The notes under the pieces were generated by a model. The model saw nothing but the letters and a program-made list of their open reading frames with translations. It ran no database searches and was not told where the DNA came from. 64,000 bases of DNA from Cryptosporangium aurantiacum (GTDB lineage: Bacteria; Actinomycetota; Actinomycetes; Mycobacteriales; Cryptosporangiaceae), in contig NZ_FRCS01000001.1 of the NCBI RefSeq assembly GCF_900143005.1, forward strand, positions 682,001 to 746,000, read 5' to 3'. The translations under genes and the position numbers were made by a program. Below, in pieces: positions 58,201 through 64,000 of this stretch (its first letter is position 1; each line of letters opens with the position of its first letter).

Positions 58201-58290
58201 TCGCCGGAGGGTGTCACGGTGCTGCACGCCACGGTGCGGATCGAGCGCCCCACCCGGCGCCTCGACGAGGGTGCGCGCAGGCTGCGCTAG
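55264..58290 (+). CDS. Pat-type GNAT / NDP-forming acyl-CoA-synthetase-like fusion (protein lysine acetyltransferase)
   Basis: A 1008-residue protein. Residues 1-100 are a disordered repeat region (AAPAGPPTAAPGGPPTA; AGPAANGAT). A GNAT domain follows (VHLRPIRPDDADAIVALHSR, VAFVVEDAHQGRGIASVMLE). Next are the CoA-binding, succinyl-CoA-ligase-like and ATP-grasp regions of acetate-CoA ligase (ADP-forming) (VVGVGRDPGGMGRAVFENL, GFFTQSGALGIALLAE, YPVAVKAADETLRHRADLG). The SHTG motif that carries the catalytic histidine in active ligases is not visible, as expected for a sensor-like pseudo-enzyme. Domain order here is GNAT first, unlike E. coli PatZ. Pairing with acuC supports protein acetylation as its job. 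Confidence 0.88.
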   Translation: MPDDPGTPPSAADEPVTDPDAGVPGAARPEDTPAGPAAAAPAGPPTAAPGGPPTAAPAGPAAAAPAGPAANGATGPAANGAAGPAANGADGTGAAAVEPVAEAPLAKPYPEHRQADVVLSDGGTVHLRPIRPDDADAIVALHSRFSDRTRYLRYFSPYPRIPARDLKRFTEVDHAGREALVAVLGSDLIAVGRYEQLSDPDTAEVAFVVEDAHQGRGIASVMLEHLAEAAREEGITRFVAEILPQNGAMIRVFTDAGYDVDRSFEDGVVHLTFDTRETPQILEVLHDRERRTEARSIRRLMNPSAVAVVGVGRDPGGMGRAVFENLRNGKFTGPIHPVNPNATEVDGVPVYPSVREIPGQVDLAVIAVPAERVSAVVEDCAAKQVAGLVILTSGFAEIGEDGARAQAELVEMARINGMRVVGPNCFGLANTDPAVSLNATLAPRVAGRGRVGFFTQSGALGIALLAEVDRRGLGLSTFASAGNRADVSGNDLLQYWRDDPETDVVMMYLETFGNPRKFTRVARSLARRKPVVVLKSRGVTPGLTGGPGEHGLQALYRASGVIRAEALGEMFNIGQLLAYQPLPTGRRTAVIGNSAVLVALAADACEANRLEVPLEGRIDVGPNVTPDELRTALRSAVEAPDIDAVLVVFVPALAVPESAYADVLREVGADARVPVIASFLAANGMPERLRRLVPAINDDVDATERATTGDPDHTVLLPSQQFVVARGSVPSYATPEAAARTLGKVATYAEWLRAPAGQLPYLLNSDVGRARTFVGRTMDKHPDGIDLEDGEAEELLAAYGITVWPSRRVVGAEAVVAAAAELGYPVAVKAADETLRHRADLGTVRLDVDSPRDARAAYHGIAAASGNPNPTVLVQRMARGGVVCVAEVVQDTAFGPIVGFGLGGIATELIGDRAWRAAPLTDRDAHDLLREPLASPMLFGYRGARPVDAAACEDLLLRVGALADELPALSALTLNPVLASPEGVTVLHATVRIERPTRRLDEGARRLR
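55370..55530 (+). repeat. Two successive 24-bp in-frame arrays in the pat-type gene
   Basis: About four GC-rich 24-bp units (encoding AAPAGPPT-type octapeptides) are followed by three 24-bp units built on GGCCCAGCGGCTAACGGCGC (GPAANGA-type). Both keep the reading frame. Confidence 0.85.
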
Positions 58291-59519
58291 CTAGCGCGCC
58301 GACCCCGTGCGGTGGTGCGGTGGGGGACGGACAGGGCCACGAGGGCCAGGGCCACGACGAGCAGGACCGGCAGCACACCGAGCGAGAGCCGCAACCCCAC
58401 GAGCTCGGTGAGCGCCCCGATCCCCGGCGGTCCCACCAGAAACCCCACGTACCCGCAGGTCGTGACCGCCGCGATCGAGGCTCCCGGGTGCGCGCTGCCG
58501 CTGCCCGCCGTCGACACCAGCGCCGGGAACGTGCACGAGAGCCCCAGCCCCAGCACCGCGAAGCCGGCCACCGTACCGATCGGGTTGCCGCTCAGCAGCC
58601 CACCGCCGAGCCCGAGCGCCGCCAGCGCGCAGAGCCACTGCAGGGTCCGGCGCGACCCGAACCGGGTCAGCACCCGGTCGCCGAGCAGGCGCCCGATCGT
58701 CATCGTCCCGCTGAACGCGACGAACCCGAGGCTCGCGGCGCCGACGTCCACCGCGAGGTTCTCCCGCAGGTAGACGCCGCTCCAGTCGGCGACAGCGCCC
58801 TCACTGCTCAGGACGATGAACCCCACCGCGCCGAACACCAGCAACCGCCCACTCGGCCGGGCGAACAGCGGCGGGGCCTTCGCGTCCGCCTGCGCGTCCT
58901 CGTCGACCGAGTCCGGGACGAACCAGCGGCTCATCGGGAGCCACCCGGCCAGTAGCACCGCCGCGACGAGCCCCAGGTGCAGCGACACCGGCATCGAAAA
59001 CGCCGCGCCCAGACTGCCGAGCGCGGCGCCGACCAGCGCGCCCAAGCTGAGCATCGCGTGGAAGCCGGAGAGCACCGAGCGGCCGTACCGGCGCTCGACG
59101 GTCACCGCCTGGACGTTCATCGTGACGTCGCAGGCAGCGACCGCGAGCCCCCAGACGAACAGCACCACGAACAGCGTGACGCCGTTCGACGCCAGCCCCG
59201 GCAGCACCGCCAGGACGCAGGTCGCGACGAACGCGGCGCGGATCGCCCGCGGGCTCCCGAAACGGACCGCGGCCGCCCCACCCAGCGGCAGCGAGACCAT
59301 CGACCCGATCGCGACGCCGAGCAGCGCGAACCCGAGCACACCCGCGGACAACCGGAGATCGGCCTTGATTTCGGGGATCCACGGCACCCAGGCGCCGTAC
59401 AGGGCGCCGTTCGCACCGAACGTGTAGAGCGTGGCGATGCGAGCTCGCCGCGCCGCCCGGTCGGGTCGGGCTACCCCGGTCGGCGCGAGCGCCGCTGCCG
59501 TCGTGTCGACCGGGTGCAC
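58287..59519 (-). CDS. MFS transporter
   Basis: A 410-residue permease with about twelve hydrophobic helices and the MFS cytoplasmic loop GGAAAVRFGSPRAI between helices 2 and 3. It resembles the fucose/YbjJ-like MFS group (TFGANGALYGAWVPWIPEIK, WLPMSRWFV, IGRLLGDRVLTRFG). The substrate is unknown. GTG 59519 starts it. Its stop codon overlaps that of the convergent pat gene in the palindrome CTAG (58287-58290), so the two genes end on the same four bases and no separate terminator fits between them. Confidence 0.88.
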   Translation of the reverse strand: MHPVDTTAAALAPTGVARPDRAARRARIATLYTFGANGALYGAWVPWIPEIKADLRLSAGVLGFALLGVAIGSMVSLPLGGAAAVRFGSPRAIRAAFVATCVLAVLPGLASNGVTLFVVLFVWGLAVAACDVTMNVQAVTVERRYGRSVLSGFHAMLSLGALVGAALGSLGAAFSMPVSLHLGLVAAVLLAGWLPMSRWFVPDSVDEDAQADAKAPPLFARPSGRLLVFGAVGFIVLSSEGAVADWSGVYLRENLAVDVGAASLGFVAFSGTMTIGRLLGDRVLTRFGSRRTLQWLCALAALGLGGGLLSGNPIGTVAGFAVLGLGLSCTFPALVSTAGSGSAHPGASIAAVTTCGYVGFLVGPPGIGALTELVGLRLSLGVLPVLLVVALALVALSVPHRTTARGRRAS

Positions 59520-59677
59520 GCCCCGACGGTACCCAGCTCCCCGCGCGGTGACGCGAAACCGGGGTCTAACGGCGGCTTACAGCCCGGTTTCGCATCACTC
59601 CCGGAGTGCGCCGGCGCGGACTTGCCCCTGCGGTGGCCACCGTCCGGCGGCGGTGCGCCGGCACGCGTAAAGAAATA

Positions 59678-59701
59678 AGGCCGGGCCCGAAGGCCCGGCC
59701 T
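59678..59701 (-). terminator. Terminator of the SigB-like sigma-factor gene
   Basis: Perfect 10-bp arms (59678-59687 and 59692-59701) with loop CGAA, 15 bp past the sigma-factor stop codon; reading leftwards it is followed by a short T-rich stretch. Confidence 0.85.
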
Positions 59702-59715
59702 CAACCCTCGCGGGG

Positions 59716-60837
59716 TCAGCTCACGTACGCGCGGAGCGGCTCGGCGCGCAGCGGGTCGCGCAGCTTCGCCATCGTGCCCTTCTCGATCTGCCGGATCCGC
59801 TCGCGGGAGAGACCGAAGTCGCGGCCGATCTCGTCCAGCGTGCGCTGGCGACCGTCGTCCAGGCCGAAGCGCAGCCGGATGACCTCGCGCTCGCGGTCCG
59901 ACAGCGTCGCCAGCACCTTGTTGACCTCGGCCTTGAGCAGCGCGTAGGAGACGTTGTCCGCGGGGCTCATCGGGTCGGTGTCGGCGATGAAGTCACCGAG
60001 CTGGCTCTCGCCGTCGTCGCCGACGGTCTGGTCCAGGCTGACCGGCTCGCGGTCGTAACCGAGCAGCTCGACGACGCGGAACGGCTCGATCCCGAGTTCG
60101 GTGGCGAGCTCGGCGGGCGACGGCTCGCGGCCCAGCGAGATCGACAGGTCGCGCCGGGCACGCACCAGGCGGTTGATCTGCTCGACCAGGTGGACGGGGA
60201 GGCGGATCGTGCGTGACTGGTCGGCCATCGCCCGGGTGATCGCCTGCCGGATCCACCAGGTGGCGTACGTGGAGAACTTGAAGCCCTTGGTGTAGTCGAA
60301 CTTCTCGACCGCACGGATCAGGCCCAGGTTGCCCTCCTGGATCAGGTCGAGCAGCGACATGCCCCGGCCGGTGTACCGCTTGGCCACGCTGACGACCAGG
60401 CGCAGGTTCGCCTCGAGCAGGTGGTTCTTCGCGGCGACGCCGTCGCGGGCCACCTCGGCCAGGTCGGTGCGGTCGTCGTCGCTCAGGGGGCGAGCCGCGT
60501 CCTCCAGCGCCTGGCCGGCGAACAGCCCGGCCTCGATGCGCTTGGCGAGGTCGACCTCTTCGACGGCGGTCAGCAGCTTGGTCTTGCCGATACCGTTCAG
60601 GTAGGCCCGGACCAGGTCCGCGGAGACGCCGCGCCCGGCAGCGTCCTCACGGGATCCGCGACCGCGCCGCGGGGTCTCGGGCTCGTCTTCGGTCCCGTCG
60701 ATGCGGGACTGGGAGACGGCGTCGTCATCACCAGTCGCAGTGTCACCGCTGCGGCGGACGTCGGCGCTGTCGGCGTCGACATCCCCGGGCACGAGGTACA
60801 CGTCGAACGCTTCCTCGATCATGAGCGGAACGGACAC
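59716..60837 (-). CDS. sigB: Group 2 (SigB/HrdA-like) RNA polymerase sigma factor
   Basis: A 373-residue sigma-70. Region 1.2 is [20 protein letters not shown]. Regions 2.1-2.4 include [40 protein letters not shown] and [20 protein letters not shown]. Region 3 has [20 protein letters not shown], and region 4 has [18 protein letters not shown] with a helix-turn-helix [11 protein letters not shown]. The long region 1.1 of the principal sigma factor is absent, placing it with SigB-type, stationary-phase or stress paralogues. GTG 60837 is used with GAGGAG upstream at a slightly long spacing. It is divergent from blaI. Confidence 0.92.
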   Translation of the reverse strand: MSVPLMIEEAFDVYLVPGDVDADSADVRRSGDTATGDDDAVSQSRIDGTEDEPETPRRGRGSREDAAGRGVSADLVRAYLNGIGKTKLLTAVEEVDLAKRIEAGLFAGQALEDAARPLSDDDRTDLAEVARDGVAAKNHLLEANLRLVVSVAKRYTGRGMSLLDLIQEGNLGLIRAVEKFDYTKGFKFSTYATWWIRQAITRAMADQSRTIRLPVHLVEQINRLVRARRDLSISLGREPSPAELATELGIEPFRVVELLGYDREPVSLDQTVGDDGESQLGDFIADTDPMSPADNVSYALLKAEVNKVLATLSDREREVIRLRFGLDDGRQRTLDEIGRDFGLSRERIRQIEKGTMAKLRDPLRAEPLRAYVS

Positions 60838-61198
60838 CCGGCTCGCCTCCTCGTGGCGCGGGGGAGCTGGACTCTCCCGCGTACTGTGCGTCGTGGAAAC
60901 CAGGCTCGCGTTCGCGCCGTGAAGCCAGGGTGAGGTCGATGTGAGATCCGTGTGAGGTGGACGCCGTCGCAGGCCAGAGCAACGGCGGTGACCTGGCACT
61001 ACACCGGTGAACGGCGTCGGGGTGCCGGGGCGCGCGATTACTGTCGGCTACCCGACAGCTGTTTCGGGAACTCTGCACGCGTTTGCGGACACTGGGGTGA
61101 GTTAGCGATGTGGCGCGTCCCTCGTTCGGACGATTCCGCGTTCGCTTTCTACGTTCCGTAGACTGGAGGGGCGTCCGTCGCGGCGGAAGGAGACCCCC
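60838..61198. other. Divergent promoter region, sigB / blaI
   Basis: A 361-bp gap. It contains an 18-bp inverted repeat CTGTCGG-CTAC-CCGACAG (61041-61058) and the putative BlaI operator at 61148. No gene is supported. Confidence 0.55.
61148..61162. promoter_or_regulatory. Putative BlaI operator
   Basis: TCTACG-TTC-CGTAGA is a perfect inverted repeat with a 3-bp centre, 36 bp before the blaI start. Its CTACG/CGTAG half-sites are the kind bound by actinobacterial BlaI-type repressors, implying autorepression. Confidence 0.65.
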
Positions 61199-61573
61199 AT
61201 GGCCCGGTTGGGCGAGCTGGAGCGTGCGGTGATGGAGGTCCTCTGGTCCGCCGACGCTCCACGGACGGCCCGCGAGGTGGCCGATTCACTGGCCAATCGC
61301 GAACTTGCGAAGACCACGGTGCTGACCGTGCTGTCCCGACTCGAGTCCAAAGGCCGCGTGGAGCGCTGCCGCGACCGATGGGCTCACACGTACACCCCCA
61401 CTGCCACGCGCGAGGACTACATCGCCGAGCTGATGGACGAGGCGCTCGGCGATGCTGCTGATCGCACTGCCGCGCTCGTCCGGTTCGCCGGCCGCGTGAG
61501 CCCGGAGGAGGCGGCAGCCCTCTCCGGCGCGCTCGACCAGGCCCTGCGCCGGGCGGGCAAGGCCTCGGCTTAG
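61199..61573 (+). CDS. blaI: BlaI/MecI/CopY-family transcriptional repressor
   Basis: A 124-residue winged-helix repressor: LGELERAVMEVLWSADAPRT, TTVLTVLSRLESKGRVERCR and a C-terminal dimerisation helix pair. ATG 61199 follows GGAAGGAG. In this family derepression follows cleavage by a membrane metalloprotease, and exactly such a protease is encoded next. No beta-lactamase gene is in the window, so the regulon is unknown. Confidence 0.93.
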   Translation: MARLGELERAVMEVLWSADAPRTAREVADSLANRELAKTTVLTVLSRLESKGRVERCRDRWAHTYTPTATREDYIAELMDEALGDAADRTAALVRFAGRVSPEEAAALSGALDQALRRAGKASA

Positions 61574-61601
61574 TCCGTACCAGCGGGAGACGGGAGTGAC
61601 C

Positions 61602-61640
61602 ATGCAGCGGAGCACGGCCACCGGTCGAGTACCGGCCTAG
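61602..61640 (+). CDS. Possible 12-residue leader ORF between blaI and the M56 protease gene
   Basis: ATG 61602 is preceded by GGGAG and encodes MQRSTATGRVPA before a TAG stop 8 bp upstream of the M56 start. It is too short for an independent function; it may only couple translation. Supported by the ribosome binding site and position alone. Confidence 0.35.
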   Translation: MQRSTATGRVPA

Positions 61641-61648
61641 GACGCGAC

Positions 61649-62602
61649 GTGCTGACCACGATCGTGGGTCTGGGCATCGTCGCCGTCCTGTTGATCGGCC
61701 CGGTGGCGGCCGCGCTGGCCCGCGCGCAGTGGGTGCAGCGGGAGCCCAGGGCTGTCCTGGTGCTCTGGCAGGCGCTCGGCCTCGCGTCGGGGCTGGCGGC
61801 CGGTGGAGCGGTGCTGGCGGCTGCGCTCGCACCGCTGGCCGGTTCGCTGCCGAGCGCGCTGGCCGCGTACTGGCGTGCGGCGGCCGCGGGCGACCTGAGC
61901 GGCGGACTCGACGTTTTCCACCTGTTCCTGCTCGGTGCGGCGATCGGCCTGTTCGGCTGGCTGCTGACGATGACCGCGGTGTCCTCGTGGCGCGCCACGC
62001 GGTGCCGTGCGCGCCAGCGCGAGCTCGTCGACCTGGTGAGTACCCCGTGGCCCAACCGAGTCAGCCCGGCGCGGGCGACCGGTGCGGGTGCCCGGCTGAT
62101 CGACCACCCGGCTGCCGCCGCCTACTGCCTGCCGGGGCCGAGCTCGCGCGTCGTCATCACGACCGGTGCATTGTCACTGCTCGATCCCGACGAGTTGGAC
62201 GCCGTCCTCGCGCACGAGCACGCGCACCTGGCCGAACGGCACGACCTCCTCCTGCTGCCGTTCGCGGCCTGGTCGGAGGCGATGTTCGGGCTCGCGGGCA
62301 CGCAGCGCACCCGCCGGGCGGTGGCGCAACTCGTCGAGATGCTCGCGGATGACCGGGCCTGCCTGGGCCGCGACCGGGCCGTACTGGCCACCGCGCTCGC
62401 CCGGGTGGGTGTCGCCGGGGCCGGTGGGGTCGCGCCGTCCGGGGCGCTCGGCTCGACCGACCTCGCGGTGCTGCCGCGCGTCCAGCGCCTGCTGGAGCCG
62501 CCGGCGCCGTCCTGGTGGCTGCGGACGCTGTCCTACGCGGCCGCTGCGGTGACCGTCACCGCGCCGCTCTGGGCGTTCGCGTTGCCGCTAGCGGTGGCTT
62601 GA
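61649..62602 (+). CDS. M56-family (BlaR1/MecR1-like) membrane metalloprotease
   Basis: A 317-residue integral membrane protease with helices near residues 3-25, 38-65, 90-112 and 290-312. The zinc motif HEHAH (H189-E190-H191) lies in LDAVLAHEHAHLAERHDLLL. There is no penicillin-binding sensor domain after the last helix, so it is the short actinobacterial form. It probably inactivates the upstream BlaI, by analogy with BlaR1-BlaI. GTG 61649 is the start. Confidence 0.9.
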   Translation: MLTTIVGLGIVAVLLIGPVAAALARAQWVQREPRAVLVLWQALGLASGLAAGGAVLAAALAPLAGSLPSALAAYWRAAAAGDLSGGLDVFHLFLLGAAIGLFGWLLTMTAVSSWRATRCRARQRELVDLVSTPWPNRVSPARATGAGARLIDHPAAAAYCLPGPSSRVVITTGALSLLDPDELDAVLAHEHAHLAERHDLLLLPFAAWSEAMFGLAGTQRTRRAVAQLVEMLADDRACLGRDRAVLATALARVGVAGAGGVAPSGALGSTDLAVLPRVQRLLEPPAPSWWLRTLSYAAAAVTVTAPLWAFALPLAVA

Positions 62603-62627
62603 GCGCCGTTCGCTGCGGCGCCGGCGC

Positions 62628-64000
62628 TCAGCAGGCGGTCAGCGTGATTTCGGTGGTGGCGTGCTGCGGTTTCCCGGTCGGCGGCGTCAGCGTCGCGGTG
62701 ATCGTCCAGACCGTGTTGCACCGCTGAGCGGCCGCCAGGTCCACCGGGAGGTTCTGGCCGCTGCCCAGCTCGACGTACTGGGTCTCCTGCTGGAGCGTGT
62801 ACGTCCCGGACCAGGTCAGCGTCGCGTTCAGCAGCGCGGCGTCGAAGCCTTCGGGAACGGCGACCGAGAGCGTCACGCTCGCCAGACGGGCGTCGTAGTC
62901 GTAGAGCGCCACCGAGCCGCCGTGTGCCGGGCTGATGACGGTCAGCGTGCCGAACGTCCGGAACGGGTCCGTCGACGGCTTCGGCGTGGTTGAGCCGGAG
63001 ATCGGCCGGATCGACGTCCGGGCGGAGGCGGAGGGTGACGTCCGGGCGGTCGGCTCCTCGTCGTCCGCGGCCGGAGTGGTGCTTCGCGGGCTGGGCGAGG
63101 GCGCCACGCTGGTCGCCGCGGCGGCGGCCGGCGACTCGGCCGGGACGGCCGGAGGTTTCCGGTCGGTGGCCAGGCTCTCGGCGGTGGCCTCGGGCCTGCC
63201 GTGGGTGGCGAGTGCGGCGATACCGACGGCACCGAGGACCAACACGGTCACGGCGATCGTGGCGGTGGTGGCGAACGGGCGGTAGCGCACGGGGCCCTTC
63301 GCGTCGGCGGGCGTCGGCCGCTTCGCGGGACCTCCCGGCGCGGTCGACGTCGACGGCTTCGACGGCCCTGTCGAGTCAGAGGGGGTGGCGTTCGCGGTGG
63401 GGAGCACCTGGGTGGGGTCGTCGTCCACCGGACGATCCATCGTGGCGGTCGCCGGCCCGGAGAAGGCGGCCGCGCCGGAGGCGGCCGCTGCGCCCGCGGC
63501 GGCTCCGGAACGCGGATCCGCCGCGTCGGATGCACCTCGCGGCTCGCGCGCGTCGGATGCACCTCGCGGCCCGCGCGCGTCGGATGCACCTCGCGGCTCG
63601 CGCGCGTCGGATGCACCTCGCGGCCCGCGCTCCGCCGACGACCGGGCACCCGGGGCCGTGCGCGACGCGGACGCCGGGGCTTCGCGATAGGTGTCGCGCG
63701 CGGCCGACCCGCGGGATGCCGGGGCTTCGGAGTGCGGTGGTGCGGCGGCGTACGGTGCCTGCCCGCCCCCACCGGCCGGACGGGCCGTGTGCCGGGGCGG
63801 TGGCGTGCTGAACGGAGGACGGCGCGGCGTGACGAGTTCCGCGGTCGCCCCGTCGATCACCGCGTGCGACCCGGTCACCGCCCGCACCCGATCGGTACCG
63901 GCGGCGAGACCGGCCCGCAGCGCCAGCTCCATCCGGTCGAGCAGCCGGTCGTTCATCCCGGCGGGCACCGCGGTCAACGGCAGCAGCGCCGCGAGCGCCG
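62628..64000 (-). CDS. Membrane protein with disordered linker and secreted C-terminal domain (5' end beyond the window)
   Basis: The frame is open through base 64000, so the N-terminus is missing. The first visible residues (LPLTAVPAGMNDRLLDRMEL) look like the linker after a sigma-factor or zinc-finger-type anti-sigma domain, but this is only an impression. A disordered stretch with a 9-residue repeat follows, then one transmembrane helix (TIAVTVLVLGAVGIAAL), a proline/serine linker and a C-terminal extracytoplasmic domain of about 95 residues with two cysteines (QRCNTVW and the terminal LTAC). That domain resembles Gmad2/immunoglobulin-like secreted modules (LTVISPAHGGSVALYDYDAR). Its role is unknown. 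Confidence 0.75.
   Translation of the reverse strand, partial: ALAALLPLTAVPAGMNDRLLDRMELALRAGLAAGTDRVRAVTGSHAVIDGATAELVTPRRPPFSTPPPRHTARPAGGGGQAPYAAAPPHSEAPASRGSAARDTYREAPASASRTAPGARSSAERGPRGASDAREPRGASDARGPRGASDAREPRGASDAADPRSGAAAGAAAASGAAAFSGPATATMDRPVDDDPTQVLPTANATPSDSTGPSKPSTSTAPGGPAKRPTPADAKGPVRYRPFATTATIAVTVLVLGAVGIAALATHGRPEATAESLATDRKPPAVPAESPAAAAATSVAPSPSPRSTTPAADDEEPTARTSPSASARTSIRPISGSTTPKPSTDPFRTFGTLTVISPAHGGSVALYDYDARLASVTLSVAVPEGFDAALLNATLTWSGTYTLQQETQYVELGSGQNLPVDLAAAQRCNTVWTITATLTPPTGKPQHATTEITLTAC
63524..63631 (-). repeat. 27-bp in-frame tandem array, 4 copies
   Basis: CGTCGGATGCACCTCGCGG recurs at 63524, 63551, 63578 and 63605, exactly 27 bp apart, encoding PRGASDARE/G nonapeptides in the partial membrane protein. 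Confidence 0.92.

Overview
The window is chromosomal DNA from a high-GC actinobacterium. Almost every gene has strong third-position G+C, GTG starts are common, and the LexA boxes are of the actinobacterial TCGAAC-N4-GTTC type. From sigB to recA the gene order parallels the Mycobacterium tuberculosis segment sigB-ideR-nrdR-Rv2719c-lexA-hflX-dapF-miaA-miaB-recX-recA, with lineage-specific insertions. The cobalamin-dependent class II ribonucleotide reductase, the AcuC/Pat pair and the many alanine/proline/glycine-rich insertions fit a non-mycobacterial soil actinomycete, possibly Cryptosporangium- or Frankia-like. That assignment is inference. I see no prophage, insertion sequence, CRISPR array, rRNA or tRNA.

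Layout. 1-10.4 kb: a partial AbiEi/DUF559-type gene, a GC repeat block, a giant Lhr-type helicase, and a divergent pair (flavin-barrel/GNAT fusion against a MocR/GntR-aminotransferase regulator) sharing a two-site operator. A 1-kb non-coding stretch with a 26-bp tandem array and a long inverted repeat follows. 10.4-15.8 kb: DUF3046, recA (with SOS box), recX and rny. 15.9-19.3 kb: a gluABCD-type amino-acid ABC importer on the minus strand. 19.4-25.9 kb: miaB, a two-component system, an orphan TAXI binding protein and a DUF349 protein. 26.3-33.8 kb: LigB-like gene, miaA, dapF, an inositol-phosphatase-family gene, NAD-malic enzyme and hflX. 34-39.9 kb: a membrane propeller protein with a very long disordered tail, lexA, a divergent LysM cell-envelope protein and a B12-binding radical SAM protein. 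40-43.9 kb: nrdR-nrdJ. 44-52.9 kb: DUF4184 protein, secreted HNH nuclease, RecQ-PRTase fusion, K+ channel, an unknown protein, DUF4192, a lipoprotein and a small acidic protein. 53-64 kb: IdeR-type repressor, acuC-pat, an MFS permease, a SigB-like sigma factor, blaI-M56 protease and a partial membrane protein.

How the genes work together. The core is DNA repair and its control: LexA represses recA (SOS box at 10647) and probably its divergent LysM neighbour. RecX modulates RecA, and two helicases (Lhr, RecQ) flank the region. NrdR controls nucleotide reduction by NrdJ. MiaA and MiaB, encoded about 7 kb apart, carry out successive steps of tRNA A37 modification. AcuC and Pat form a reversible lysine-acylation pair.

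The most unusual property of the window is the number of tandem arrays inside conserved genes. Every coding array I could measure has a period divisible by three. The two intergenic arrays have 20- and 26-bp periods. Two genes also carry 29-bp duplications that span their stop codons.
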